Assembly: GCA_050010555.1 (NCBI GenBank)
Contig: JBEKKV010000011.1
Span: 1 to 54,425 of the forward strand
DNA length: 54,425 nucleotides
Source: JALHUB01 sp050010555
Lineage (GTDB): Bacteria > Chloroflexota > Dehalococcoidia > DSTF01 > JALHUB01
Direction of reading: 5' to 3'
Shown here: in pieces, positions 1 to 9,023 of the stretch
Position numbering within the stretch: position 1 is the stretch's first letter
How the letters are laid out: each line of letters opens with the position of its first letter
Translations under genes and position numbers: made by a program
The notes under the pieces: model-generated
Told to the model about the DNA's origin: nothing
What the model saw: the letters and a program-made list of their open reading frames with translations, nothing else
Database searches by the model: none

Positions 1-499
1 AGCGGTCGTCGATGGCGACGATGGGGCAGGCGGAGTAGCAGACGCCGCACTGGATGCAGGCGGCGAACTGCGACAGCTTCGTGGAGCGCGCCGCTTCGAC
101 GAGGTACTCGCGGGCGGGCGCGCGCTTCGCCGGGTCGGTTGCCAGCCAGGGCGTGATGGCGCGGATCTTTTCGTAGAACGGTCCCATGTCGGCGATGAGG
201 TCTTTCAGCGTCGGCAGGCTGGCCAGCGGCTCCAGTGTGACCGTCCCGCCGTGCGAGACGTCGATGATCTTCGTCTTGCAGGCAAGGCGCGACTCGCCGT
301 TGACGCGCATGGCGCAGGAGCCGCAGATGGCGCTCCGGCAGGCGCAGCGGAAGCCGAGCGACCCGTCGAGCTGCTCTCGCGTCGCCAGCAGGGTGTCGAG
401 GACCGTGGCCGAATGGGGCATTTCGACGGTGAAGAGCTCGTACTCCGGCTTGCCGTCGGCGGTCGGATCGTAGCGGCGGACGCGGATCTTCGCTTCCAC
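1..499 (-). CDS. sdhB: succinate dehydrogenase / fumarate reductase iron-sulfur subunit, 3' part beyond window
   Basis: Carries electrons from the flavoprotein SdhA towards the quinone site in complex II of the respiratory chain and TCA cycle. Reading leftwards from a GTG at 499, the protein begins VEAKIRVRRYDP. It shows the plant-type 2Fe-2S cysteines (CACRSAICGSC), then the first cysteines of a 4Fe-4S cluster (CIQCGVCYSACP), before running off base 1. About 166 residues are present of a usual 230-250, so the last cluster ligands are missing. The GTG shares one base with the sdhA stop codon (TAGTG), so the two genes are translationally coupled. Family is certain; succinate versus fumarate direction is inferred. 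Confidence 0.93.
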   Translation of the reverse strand, partial: MEAKIRVRRYDPTADGKPEYELFTVEMPHSATVLDTLLATREQLDGSLGFRCACRSAICGSCAMRVNGESRLACKTKIIDVSHGGTVTLEPLASLPTLKDLIADMGPFYEKIRAITPWLATDPAKRAPAREYLVEAARSTKLSQFAACIQCGVCYSACPIVAIDDR

Positions 500-2166
500 T
501 AGTACACTCTCTTCTCCGGCTCCCAGCGCGTCTTCGTCACGGGCGCGTACTCGAGCCGTGGCTCCCGTTCGGTCTGGGAGGCGAGCGTGTGCTTCATCCA
601 GGCGGCGTCGTCCCGCTCCGGGAAGTCGCGCCGGGAATGGGCGCCCCGGCTCTCTTCGCGCTGGAGAGCGCCGAGGGCGATCACTTCCGCCAGCTCGAGC
701 ATGAAGCCGAGCTCGATGACGGACAGGAGCTCGAAGTTGAAGACCTTGCCTTGATTCCGCACCCCAAGCGCCGTCGACCGCTCCTTGAGCTTGCGAACGG
801 TGCTCAGGGTGCCGGCGATGCCCTCCTTCGTGCGGAAGATGCCGACGCCCTTGTTCATGGCTACGGCCATTTCGCCGCGAATGGCGGCCATGCTGTCGCC
901 GTTCGCCGGGCGGGCGAGAAGCTGCGCCAGCATTTCGGCGTCGCGTCGGACGAAGGCGTCGGAAGGCGACGGCGCGGGCTGCGAGGCGACGTAGGCCGCC
1001 GCCGCTTTGCCGGCGCGCCGCCCGAAGGTGATGGTCTCGAGCAGGGAGTTGCCGCCGAGGCGGTTGGCGCCGTGGACGCTGACGCAGGCGCACTCGCCGC
1101 AGGCGAAGAGGCCGGCGAGAGGCGCGGCGCCGTCGACGTCGGTTTTGACGCCGCCCATGGCGTAGTGCATGCCGGGCCGGACGGGCACGGGCGCGGAGAC
1201 GAAATCGGTGTTCGTCAGGTCGAGAGCAAGCTCGCGGATCTGGAAGAGTTTCTCGTTTATCATTTTCTCGCCGAGATGGCGCAAGTCGAGGAGGACGCAG
1301 CCGTCGACGCCGCGGCCTTCGTCGATCTCGGTCTGCTCGGCGCGGGATACGACGTCGCGGGCAGCGAGCTCCATCTTGTTCGGGGCGTAGCGGGACATGA
1401 AGCGCTCGCCTTCGGAGTTCAGCAGGTAGCCGCCTTCGCCACGGGCGCCCTCGGTGATGAGGACGCCGCTCTCCTTCAGCGTCGTCGGGTGGAACTGGAC
1501 GAACTCCATGTCCATGAGCGGCACGCCGGCCCGATAGGCGAGGGCGTGGCCGTCGCCGGTGGAGATGAGGGAGTTGGAGGTCGGCGAATAGATGCGTCCG
1601 AGGCCGCCGGCGGCAAGGATGACGGCCTTCGCAGGAAGGGCTTCGATGGCACCGGTGCGCATGTTCAGGGCGACGACGCCGCAGCAGCGCCCGCCTTCGA
1701 CGATGAGGGATGTTACGAACCATTCGTCGTAGGTGCGGACGTTCAGCTTGAGCGTTTGCTCGTGGAGGACGTGGAGGAGAGCCTGGCCAGTGATGTCGGC
1801 GACGTAGCAGGTGCGGGGGAAGCCGGCGCCGCCGAAGGGCCGCTGGGCGATGCGCCCCGTGGGAAGGCGGTCGAAGACGGTGCCCATGTGCTCGAGCTCG
1901 ATGATGTCGTCGGGGGCTTCGCGGCACATGGTCTCGATGGCGTCCTGGTCGCCAAGGTAGTCGCTGCCTTTGACGGTGTCGTAGGCGTGGTTCTCCCACG
2001 AGTCGTCGTCACCGACGGCGGCGTTGATGCCGCCCTGAGCGGCGACGGAGTGGGAGCGGAGCGGGTAGACTTTGCTGAGGAGCGCCACGTCGACACCGGC
2101 GCGGGAGGCTTCGACGGCGGCGCGCATTCCGGCGAGGCCGGCACCAACGATGAGAACGTCATGCAT
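499..2166 (-). CDS. sdhA: succinate dehydrogenase / fumarate reductase flavoprotein subunit
   Basis: Catalytic subunit that oxidises succinate to fumarate with covalently bound FAD. From the ATG at 2166 it is 555 aa. The Rossmann motif VGAGLAGMRAA is at residues 7-17. The FAD-linking histidine is H39 in RSHSVAAQGG. FHPTTL, EGARGEGG, HYAMGGV and ANRLGGNSLLE follow in the usual order. The frame stays open for 29 codons further upstream (ATG at 2253), but those residues do not resemble the family and neither start has a clear Shine-Dalgarno site; I prefer 2166 because MHDVLIVGAG is the family N-terminus. It is followed by sdhB with a one-base overlap. No membrane anchor gene (sdhC/D) precedes it; one may lie past base 1. 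Confidence 0.95.
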   Translation of the reverse strand: MHDVLIVGAGLAGMRAAVEASRAGVDVALLSKVYPLRSHSVAAQGGINAAVGDDDSWENHAYDTVKGSDYLGDQDAIETMCREAPDDIIELEHMGTVFDRLPTGRIAQRPFGGAGFPRTCYVADITGQALLHVLHEQTLKLNVRTYDEWFVTSLIVEGGRCCGVVALNMRTGAIEALPAKAVILAAGGLGRIYSPTSNSLISTGDGHALAYRAGVPLMDMEFVQFHPTTLKESGVLITEGARGEGGYLLNSEGERFMSRYAPNKMELAARDVVSRAEQTEIDEGRGVDGCVLLDLRHLGEKMINEKLFQIRELALDLTNTDFVSAPVPVRPGMHYAMGGVKTDVDGAAPLAGLFACGECACVSVHGANRLGGNSLLETITFGRRAGKAAAAYVASQPAPSPSDAFVRRDAEMLAQLLARPANGDSMAAIRGEMAVAMNKGVGIFRTKEGIAGTLSTVRKLKERSTALGVRNQGKVFNFELLSVIELGFMLELAEVIALGALQREESRGAHSRRDFPERDDAAWMKHTLASQTEREPRLEYAPVTKTRWEPEKRVY

Positions 2167-2463
2167 AGTAGTCTTGGCTTCCGGGTCGCGAAGCCGCCGG
2201 GCGATGCGTCTGGACGAGACTTGCAGGGGCTTGACAACGCGGAACGTCCCCATGATAGGACAAAAGGCGCCTTAAAGCATAGACGGGGGCAGTGCGTCAG
2301 GCGACGGGGCGACGGGGGCGACGAGGAGGAGGGGCTTTCGATTTCGCAGGGGGGTCGATTCTGCGGATGAATCGGCGCCAGCAAACCCAGCCCGTCGCCA
2401 CGTGTCCATGTACTGAGAGGACGCCTACCTGGTATCAGGGCGCTGGAGGCGCCTACCTTCAAG

Positions 2464-2491
2464 TTGACAACCGTGCAGGCAGTGCTATGAT
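2464..2491 (+). promoter_or_regulatory. sigma70-type promoter
   Basis: A perfect TTGACA at 2464-2469 and TATGAT at 2486-2491 are separated by 16 bases. It points rightwards towards the DsbA-like gene at 2772, which would give a leader of about 275 nt. Confidence 0.6.
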
Positions 2492-2771
2492 TGCCGCACT
2501 GGTGGCTCGCTGCTGATTATCGCGTTCGCTTACGCTTGACAGGAAGGCTGCGTGACGTCCGTAGCCACCACATACCCGCAGGGGTGACATAGCGGCAAGC
2601 CAGGAGCTCGCTGTGTGGCGCTCTTTGTCGCTCTCGGCGTTGCTGGCAAGTCATGCTCCTTTTCTCCGGCTGCGCTGGTGACTCTGGGAAGTCCGTACCT
2701 GCCGAGCTGCAAGACGGCTGCTCGCAGTGGACGTAGTTGGAACCCGACGGGTTCCGAGGGTGGAGAAGAAA
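2492..2771 (+). other. long leader / gene-free stretch ahead of DsbA-like gene
   Basis: Together with 2167-2463 this forms a gap of about 600 bases between the divergent sdhA and DsbA-like genes. I see the promoter at 2464 and no convincing reading frame or known RNA motif. The 270-odd nt between promoter and start codon are unexplained and could hold a small RNA or regulatory leader. Confidence 0.35.
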
Positions 2772-3434
2772 ATGAAATCTGTTCTCGTGGCTACCTTCGT
2801 TCTTCTTGCTGTCTTTTTCTCAGGCTGTCTCGGAGAGCCGACAAAGGGGCCGGCAGACGCCAAGGTAACGATCGTCGAGTATTCTGACTTTGAATGCCCG
2901 TACTGCGCTAGGTTTGCCACTCAAACGCTGCCGCAAATAGAGGCGAACTATGGCGATAAGGTGCTCTTCGTGTTCCGGAACTACCCGCTGCCGGCCACCA
3001 TCCACCCCTATGCTGAAAAGGCGGCTGAAGCGGGCGAATGCGCGAACGACCAGGGCGGGTTCTGGGACTATCACGATCTTCTCTTCCAGAACCAGTCGCA
3101 GCTTACAGCGCTCGTCCTGGGAAACCCGACGAACGGCGTCGACAAGGTTGTCGAGCAACTCAAGCAATATGCGAGGAGCCTGAATCTGGACACGGCGAGA
3201 TTCAACCAGTGCCTCGATAGCGGAGAGGACATCGAGAAGGTCAAGTCCGACCAATCAGCGTTGAACGATGTGGTGAGCTCCTTGGGCATCACTGCCTTTG
3301 GGACACCCTCGTTCCTTATCAACGGGAAGTTCGTCAGCGGCGCCTACCCCTTCGACGAGAACTCACCCGGCTATCAAAGCGGCATGTTCACATTCAAAGC
3401 TGCTATTGAGGAAGCGCTCGCAGCGGCCAAGTAA
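2772..3434 (+). CDS. DsbA-like thiol-disulfide oxidoreductase lipoprotein
   Basis: Thioredoxin-fold enzyme expected to make or rearrange disulfides outside the membrane. From the ATG at 2772 it is 220 aa. A GGAG site lies about six bases upstream, and an upstream in-frame ATG at 2727 lacks one. A lipoprotein signal ends in FFSGC with lipidated C19. The active site is C42-P-Y-C45 in the DsbA/thioredoxin_4 context VTIVEYSDFECPYC. The cis-proline region appears as FGTPSFLINGKFVSGA. It stands alone between two AT-richer gaps. No VKOR or DsbD partner is visible nearby. Fold assignment is firm; oxidase versus reductase is not resolved. Confidence 0.9.
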   Translation: MKSVLVATFVLLAVFFSGCLGEPTKGPADAKVTIVEYSDFECPYCARFATQTLPQIEANYGDKVLFVFRNYPLPATIHPYAEKAAEAGECANDQGGFWDYHDLLFQNQSQLTALVLGNPTNGVDKVVEQLKQYARSLNLDTARFNQCLDSGEDIEKVKSDQSALNDVVSSLGITAFGTPSFLINGKFVSGAYPFDENSPGYQSGMFTFKAAIEEALAAAK

Positions 3435-3518
3435 AGGCGGCCGCAGCGCTTGGCATCGGCGGCTGGTATGCCAAGAAGCGCTGGCTCCACCAGCAACACG
3501 TAGCCAGCACGGGAAAGT

Positions 3519-3546
3519 GTGAGACTCTCCACATGAGAACGCTTAC
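3519..3546 (+). repeat. 28-base repeat, copy 1
   Basis: Matches the copy at 4258-4285 in 23 of 28 bases in the same orientation. Core: CTCCACATGAGAAC. Imperfectly palindromic around the centre. The two copies flank the small lipoprotein gene at 3644-4069. Confidence 0.5.
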
Positions 3547-3643
3547 ACTAACGCCTGCAAGCAGGCGGCCACCGGCACCTGAGGCAGCGTTGCTGTGGGG
3601 AGGGCGAGCACAACTTCTTTACGACAAATGGCGCTAATGGGAG

Positions 3644-4069
3644 TCACAAGGAGGGTGGCGTTTCCGGGGGCACGCCAGTCACCGCGCTGGTGATACACCA
3701 ACGTCCGCCTTCGAGGGAAAGAGAAACCGCATCAGCTGATCCGTCTTTGAACGTGACATCGACTTGCGCCGTCGTTCCGTGCTGATGCGCGTCGACGCTC
3801 GTGACCCGTATTTCGTCCTTCTCCGAGTCACTCGCTTCTTGCCATAGGGAGAAGGCGGAGAGGAAACCATCGCTCTCCGAATCGCACAGAGTTCCTTCGA
3901 ACCGCTGCTGGTCTCCCTCGGCAGTTGCATCATAGTATGAACGAACAACTGACTCAATGGATGGCCCGTTCCCCCCTGCGGTCGATCCCCCGCATGCTGT
4001 TAGGGTAGGAACCGCTGCCAGGAACAGGGCCACGAATCCAAGAACTGTGATTGCTCTGAACCCCCTCAT
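3644..4069 (-). CDS. small secreted lipoprotein, function unknown
   Basis: 141 aa with a lipoprotein signal peptide ending in TLTAC (lipidated C26), then a short Gly/Ser linker. The compact domain beginning SIESVVRSYYDATAEGD resembles the NTF2-like / DUF4878 family (a helix with a Tyr-Tyr pair, later a sheet ending in GGRWCI). Proteins of this kind are usually ligand-binding or signalling accessory domains on the cell surface. A strong GGAGGGG site precedes the ATG. The gene stands alone on the minus strand between two copies of a 28-base repeat. The NTF2-like call is a resemblance only. Confidence 0.72.
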   Translation of the reverse strand: MRGFRAITVLGFVALFLAAVPTLTACGGSTAGGNGPSIESVVRSYYDATAEGDQQRFEGTLCDSESDGFLSAFSLWQEASDSEKDEIRVTSVDAHQHGTTAQVDVTFKDGSADAVSLSLEGGRWCITSAVTGVPPETPPSL

Positions 4070-4257
4070 GATGGTCCCCTCCTTCTCCGTTCACTCTCGC
4101 TCAGCCTATCGCCCCGAACACGACCCGTCAACGGCGAACGCTTACAGACCCTTCCCTGCCCCGAAGACGAGCGCAGATCAGCGAGAGAATAGAGGTACTG
4201 GACCGAAGAACATCTCAATTGGACACACGGCTGGCCGCTAGACCAGAACCGAAATGT

Positions 4258-4285
4258 GTGAAACTGTCCACGTGGGAACACTTAC
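4258..4285 (+). repeat. 28-base repeat, copy 2
   Basis: Second copy of the repeat at 3519-3546. Here the centre reads TGTCCACGTGGGAACA, which is nearly palindromic and so operator-like. Its last base touches the stop codon of the NUDIX gene. Confidence 0.5.
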
Positions 4286-4836
4286 TATGCCACGGAGCGG
4301 CGGAGGGCGACGAGAAGGATCGCGGCTATCGATTTGCCGTCCTGGATTTCACCGCTGTCGACGAGGCGCAGGGCTTCTGACCAGGATACGCACAGCGCCC
4401 TCAGGTCGTCTTCGTCGCCGGTGTCCAGCGGCGCTTCTTCCAGGTCGGTCGCCAAAAAGAGGTGGATGTACTCGTTGGAGTAGCCGGGGCTGAGGAAGAA
4501 GCCGCCCATGCGCTGGAGGGAGCGCGGCCGGAAGCCGATCTCTTCGCGCAACTCACGCTCGGCGCACGCTTCCGGCGACTCGCCTTCGTCGATTGTGCCG
4601 GCGGGCAGCTCCATGAGAACGCGCTCGACAGGGTGCCGGTACTGGCGGACAAAGTAGACGCAGTCGTGCTCGTCTACGGCGAGGAGGAGGACAGCGCCCG
4701 GGTGCTCGACGATTTCGCGGGTGGACTCGCCACGCGCGCTCTCGACGGTGTCGACGCGCAGTTTTAGGAGGCGGCCGCTGAAGGGCCGTTCGCTTTTCAG
4801 CACACGCGGCGGAGTCGGATCGGGCTGGTCGGGCAC
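4285..4836 (-). CDS. NUDIX hydrolase, ADP-ribose pyrophosphatase type
   Basis: 183 aa. Hydrolyses nucleoside diphosphates linked to another moiety, most likely ADP-ribose to AMP and ribose 5-phosphate. The Nudix box spans residues 80-102 and has all required positions (G80, E86, then RELREEIGF with the REUXEE core binding the metals). Upstream, YFVRQYRHPV and LMELPAG are characteristic of the ADP-ribose branch, as is the later GYSNEYIHLFLA. The start is GTG at 4836 with AAGGAGG six bases before it. Last gene of the tlyA-nadK-GNAT-NUDIX operon, 24 bases after the GNAT stop. Placement beside NAD kinase fits a role in recycling NAD breakdown products. Confidence 0.88.
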   Translation of the reverse strand: MPDQPDPTPPRVLKSERPFSGRLLKLRVDTVESARGESTREIVEHPGAVLLLAVDEHDCVYFVRQYRHPVERVLMELPAGTIDEGESPEACAERELREEIGFRPRSLQRMGGFFLSPGYSNEYIHLFLATDLEEAPLDTGDEDDLRALCVSWSEALRLVDSGEIQDGKSIAAILLVALRRSVA

Positions 4837-4860
4837 GGGAACCTCCTTGTTCGCTGAAAG

Positions 4861-5325
4861 CTAGACGTCGAGAACCATCGCCGTTTCGTCGCAGCTCATG
4901 AACTTCGGGCAGCGATAGCACTCGCTCCAAACCTTGCGGGAGAGCGTCATCGCGTCGGCCTGGGCGAAGCCGAGCTTCTGGAAGAAGGCCGGCTTCATTG
5001 TGAGAGCGAAAACGCGCTTCAATCCAAGGGAGCGCGCTTCGTCGACGCAGGCGCCCACGAGCAGCGAGCCGACGCCGCGGGCCTGGCTCTCCTCGCGCAC
5101 GGCCAGGGAGCGCACCTCCGCCAGGTCTTCCCAGTTGATATGCAGCGCCGCGCAGCCGACGACCTCGCCCTGGTAGCGGACGACGAAGAAGTCGCGCAAG
5201 GTCTCGAAGAGCTCGGCGGGGGCGCGCGGAAGCATATCGCCGCGGCGCGCGAAGTCGTTGACCAGCTCGCTCAGCGGGGCGATGTCGCCGACGCCGGCCT
5301 TCTCGACTTTGAAGCGGTCGGACAA
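4861..5325 (-). CDS. short-form amino-acid N-acetyltransferase (ArgA-like GNAT)
   Basis: 154 aa GNAT enzyme. Acetyl-CoA-binding signature: RSLAVREESQARGVGSLLV (Q/R-x-x-G-x-G/A). The segment FFQKLGF and the C-terminal WSECYRCPKFMSCDE cysteine cluster match the short actinobacterial-type N-acetylglutamate synthases, which make N-acetylglutamate for arginine synthesis. Translation starts at TTG 5325, with GGAGG five bases upstream. It lies 9 bases after nadK and 24 bases before the NUDIX gene. The glutamate substrate is inferred from family resemblance; no arg gene is near, so another amino acid is possible. Confidence 0.83.
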   Translation of the reverse strand: MSDRFKVEKAGVGDIAPLSELVNDFARRGDMLPRAPAELFETLRDFFVVRYQGEVVGCAALHINWEDLAEVRSLAVREESQARGVGSLLVGACVDEARSLGLKRVFALTMKPAFFQKLGFAQADAMTLSRKVWSECYRCPKFMSCDETAMVLDV

Positions 5326-5334
5326 TCGTACCTC

Positions 5335-6258
5335 CTATTGCTCGCCGCTATGACTCGCCTCGATAACGTCAGCCTCCGGCTGAACTGTCGCGTCCTCCGC
5401 ATCGACGGCGCGGCGCCAGCGCAGGCGTACGGCCACGCGCTCGTAGAAGCCGGGCGAATCGGAGAAGCGCAGGAAGCGGGCTATGTGCGGGCTCAGGCTG
5501 ACGCGCACGATCTCGCCGGCGCCAAGGTCGAAGGCCGGCTCGCCGTCCAGGCTGACTGAGGCCGCGTGATCGGGGTCGAGGACAAGATCGATGATGGAGG
5601 ACCCGGGCAGGACGAGAGGGTTGGCCTGGCCGAGATGGGGCGCGACCGGCACAAGCACGATATCCTTCGCGTTGGGATAGAGGATGGGCCCGCCGATAGC
5701 CTGGGCGTAGGCTGTGCTACCGGTGGCGCTGGCAACGATGACACCATCCGCGCGGTAGTCGGCGAGGAGCCTGCCGTCGATGTAGACGCTGACCAGGATA
5801 GTGCGGCCGAGGGCCTGCCTCCCCATCAGCACGTCGTTCAGGGCGTGAAGGTAGGGCTGGGCGCCCTTGAGCACGGGGCCGTCGCGGCCGGCGAGCACCT
5901 GAACGTGTAGCATCGCCCTCTCCTCGACGCGCCAGCGTCCGGCGAGCAGGTCGGGCAGGCGGCGGATCGTGTTTTCGCCATTGCGCAGCTCCGTCAGGAA
6001 GCCGAGACGGCCGAGGTTGATGCCGAGCAGGAGCACGTCGTGCGGGACGACGAGGCGGGCGGCGCGCAGGACCGTGCCGTCGCCGCCGATGGATATCAGG
6101 AGGTCGCTGCCCGGCATGTGCTGCTTGGCGTTCGCATCGTCCCAGGCCTCGCTCGTCCAGACTTCGGGGACTTCGCGGGCGATGGCGGAACGCAAGGTTT
6201 GGGCCAGCTCGCCGGCGGCGGCCATCTTCGAGTGGTAGAGGATACCGATCTTCTTCAT
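5335..6258 (-). CDS. nadK: NAD kinase
   Basis: 307 aa. Phosphorylates NAD to NADP in the cytoplasm. The diagnostic GGDGT is at residues 58-62 (ISIGGDGTVLRAAR). The second signature, DGVIVASATGSTAYAQAIGG, follows and then a Pro-rich VPVAPH turn. The C-terminus is about 20-30 residues longer than in many homologues. ATG start at 6258 with AAGGACC upstream, 10 bases after the tlyA stop. The tlyA-nadK pairing is a common bacterial arrangement and often continues with recN, which is absent here. Confidence 0.95.
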   Translation of the reverse strand: MKKIGILYHSKMAAAGELAQTLRSAIAREVPEVWTSEAWDDANAKQHMPGSDLLISIGGDGTVLRAARLVVPHDVLLLGINLGRLGFLTELRNGENTIRRLPDLLAGRWRVEERAMLHVQVLAGRDGPVLKGAQPYLHALNDVLMGRQALGRTILVSVYIDGRLLADYRADGVIVASATGSTAYAQAIGGPILYPNAKDIVLVPVAPHLGQANPLVLPGSSIIDLVLDPDHAASVSLDGEPAFDLGAGEIVRVSLSPHIARFLRFSDSPGFYERVAVRLRWRRAVDAEDATVQPEADVIEASHSGEQ

Positions 6259-6268
6259 GCTTCGGTCC

Positions 6269-7003
<735 letters not shown>

Positions 7004-7089
7004 ATCAGAAGGATAGTGGCGGCAGGAGGGAGAGTCAAGGAAGGAGCGCCAATTGACCGGCCGGATCGGAGCCCGTATCATCGATAATC

Positions 7090-8076
7090 ATGGCAGATAG
7101 CGAACCGTTCGCCCCGGACGCCGTAGGCATCCCTGCCGGCGCCCCGTTGGCGGGCGTGAGCGGCGCGGGCGTGCTTTCCACCTTCGGCAACATCATCCTG
7201 TCGATGCGTCCAAGGCAGTGGACGAAGAACGTCCTCGTCTTCATGGCGTTCATCTTCTCGCTGGGCGAGACGTGGCACGTGAGCGAGCCGTCGAGCTGGC
7301 TGCCACTCGTCGCCAAGACGGCGGCGACGTTCGCCCTCTTCTGCATGGTCTGCGGCGCGGACTATCTGATCAACGACGTGCGCGACCGGGAGAGCGACCA
7401 GCTTCACCCCAAGAAGCGGACGCGTCCTATAGCGTCGGGGCGGCTGTCGACGCGGACGGCGGTCATCGCGGCGGCGGCGCTGATGGCGATGGGCCTTGCG
7501 GGCGGCTTCGCGCTCGAGTGGCGGGTCGGCGCGGTCATTGCCGGCTACATCGTGCTGATGCTGTCGTATTCGTTGTACCTCAAGCACATGGTGCTGCTGG
7601 ACTTGATGGTCATCTCCGGCGGCTTCGTGATGCGGGCGATGGCGGGCGCGTTCGTCATCAACGTGCCGATTTCGCCGTGGCTGTACGTGGTGACGGCGCT
7701 GGGGGCGCTCTTTCTGGCGATCAACAAGCGTCGGGCGGAGATTGTGCTGCTGAAGGACGACGCGAACGCGCACCGTCCAACGCTGGAGGAGTACACGCCG
7801 GCGCTGCTGGACCAGATGGCGTCGATAGTGACGGCGTCGACGCTGGTGGCGTACGGGCTGTACACGTTCACGGCGACGGCGCTGCCGGCGAACCACTCGA
7901 TGATGCTGACGATCCCGTTCGTGCTGTACGGGATCTTCCGCTATCTGTACCTGGTTCACGTCCGCGGCGAGGGCGGCAGTCCGGAGGAGGTGCTGCTGAA
8001 GGATGCGCCTCTGATGGTCGACATTCTGCTGTGGGTGGCGGTGTCGGGGATACTGCTGGGGGTGGCGCGGGAGTAG
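7090..8076 (+). CDS. UbiA-family prenyltransferase, decaprenyl-phosphate phosphoribosyltransferase-like
   Basis: 328 aa polytopic membrane enzyme with about eight or nine hydrophobic helices. The first Asp motif NDVRDRESDQLHPKKRTRPI carries the NDxxD residues binding Mg-diphosphate. The preceding RPRQWTKNVLVF is typical of the branch that transfers phosphoribose from PRPP to polyprenyl phosphate (actinobacterial Rv3806c type), rather than of quinone or haem prenyltransferases. In mycobacteria that product feeds arabinose into the cell wall. Here no epimerase partners lie nearby, so the glycolipid end product is unknown. No clear Shine-Dalgarno site; a leaderless transcript is possible. Divergent from tlyA. 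Confidence 0.85.
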   Translation: MADSEPFAPDAVGIPAGAPLAGVSGAGVLSTFGNIILSMRPRQWTKNVLVFMAFIFSLGETWHVSEPSSWLPLVAKTAATFALFCMVCGADYLINDVRDRESDQLHPKKRTRPIASGRLSTRTAVIAAAALMAMGLAGGFALEWRVGAVIAGYIVLMLSYSLYLKHMVLLDLMVISGGFVMRAMAGAFVINVPISPWLYVVTALGALFLAINKRRAEIVLLKDDANAHRPTLEEYTPALLDQMASIVTASTLVAYGLYTFTATALPANHSMMLTIPFVLYGIFRYLYLVHVRGEGGSPEEVLLKDAPLMVDILLWVAVSGILLGVARE

Positions 8077-8305
8077 GTTCGCCGCTAGTTCGGGCGCTGA
8101 TGGCCGAGGCTGGAAAGGGCAACAATATACTTGCCTCAGTAGGCCGGCGGTACGATGATGATCGCTAGCCGAGCCTGCGAAGCAATCCTGGCACCGTGGG
8201 AATGTGACCCCTACAGGCTCGTGAGTCTGGGGGAGATCATGCAGCCGTTTGAGGCTTGGATATTCCTAAAGTTCTCGGAGAACCTGACTAGCTCGTTGGC
8301 TGCCC

Positions 8306-9007
8306 TTGGTGGTGTCACCGATGATGTTGGTGCCCGATGCTTTCAAGCAAAAAGAGCGGACGGACATGGCCGATTGGCGAACCGCCTGTTCCGGCCTCGG
8401 TCTACGAACGACCATGGTCACTTTTAATAAGTTGAATTACCTTCTGTCACAGCCGCGAGCCACTACGGGAGAGTATCGCGAACTCATCAAGGAACTACGG
8501 GGGCGGCTGTCAGATGAGATGATGGGCCAGTTGTTCCTTCATATAGAAGTTCGCAAGGCTGACTACTACAATGCCCCCCTCGTTGGCCTTGACACCATAA
8601 TTGTTCACTTCCCATCTGCTATCCCCGAACTGGAAGAAGCGGCAAGGTGTTTTGCCTTGAGTAGGAACACAGCCTGCGTCTTCCATTCCATGCGAGTCCT
8701 TGAGCTTGGGTTAGTGGCCTTGGCTGGCTATTTCCAGGTGCCGATTGACCGCCCTAATTGGCATGAAATCTTGACGGATATTGAGAGCCAAGTGAAAAAG
8801 CTAGGACCGGATGACGGCACCGAGTGGAGGGATAAACAACAATTCGGATCGGAGGCCTGTACTCAATTCCGCTATTTCAAGGACGCGTGGCGCAATCACA
8901 CAATGCACGTTCGTCAGGTATTTGATGAGGGTCGAGCCCAGTCCATCCTTGACCACGTCAAGGATTTTATGAAACATCTGGCGACGCGCTTGCAGGAATC
9001 ACTTTGA
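8306..9007 (+). CDS. HEPN-like protein of unknown role
   Basis: Up to 233 aa from TTG 8306; ATG 8366 would give 213 aa. Mostly helical. The segment WRNHTMHVRQVFDEGRA holds R196-N-x3-H201, the Rx4-6H signature of HEPN-domain ribonucleases and nucleotide-binding helical bundles. An earlier helix reads HSMRVLELGLVALAGYF. HEPN proteins of this size often belong to toxin-antitoxin, abortive-infection or defence loci. The stretch is visibly AT-richer than its neighbours and its codon use differs, suggesting horizontal gain. The adjacent frame (from ATG 8240, MQPFEAWIFLKFSENL) could be the true N-terminus joined by a frameshift. The HEPN call rests on one motif plus fold impression. Confidence 0.6.
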   Translation: MVVSPMMLVPDAFKQKERTDMADWRTACSGLGLRTTMVTFNKLNYLLSQPRATTGEYRELIKELRGRLSDEMMGQLFLHIEVRKADYYNAPLVGLDTIIVHFPSAIPELEEAARCFALSRNTACVFHSMRVLELGLVALAGYFQVPIDRPNWHEILTDIESQVKKLGPDDGTEWRDKQQFGSEACTQFRYFKDAWRNHTMHVRQVFDEGRAQSILDHVKDFMKHLATRLQESL

Positions 9008-9023
9008 CGGTCGCTCGAATCTA

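Noticed and set aside
589..2370. Long open frame (593 codons) on the plus strand opposite sdhA
   Set aside because: It mirrors sdhA, is Gly/Ala/Glu/Asp-rich as expected for the antisense of a GC-rich gene, and has no motif. Shadow of a certain gene.
3435..3620. Extension of the DsbA-like protein past its stop (VKAAAALGIGGWYAKKRWLH)
   Set aside because: The stop is clear and the shifted frame has no support; the DsbA domain is already complete.
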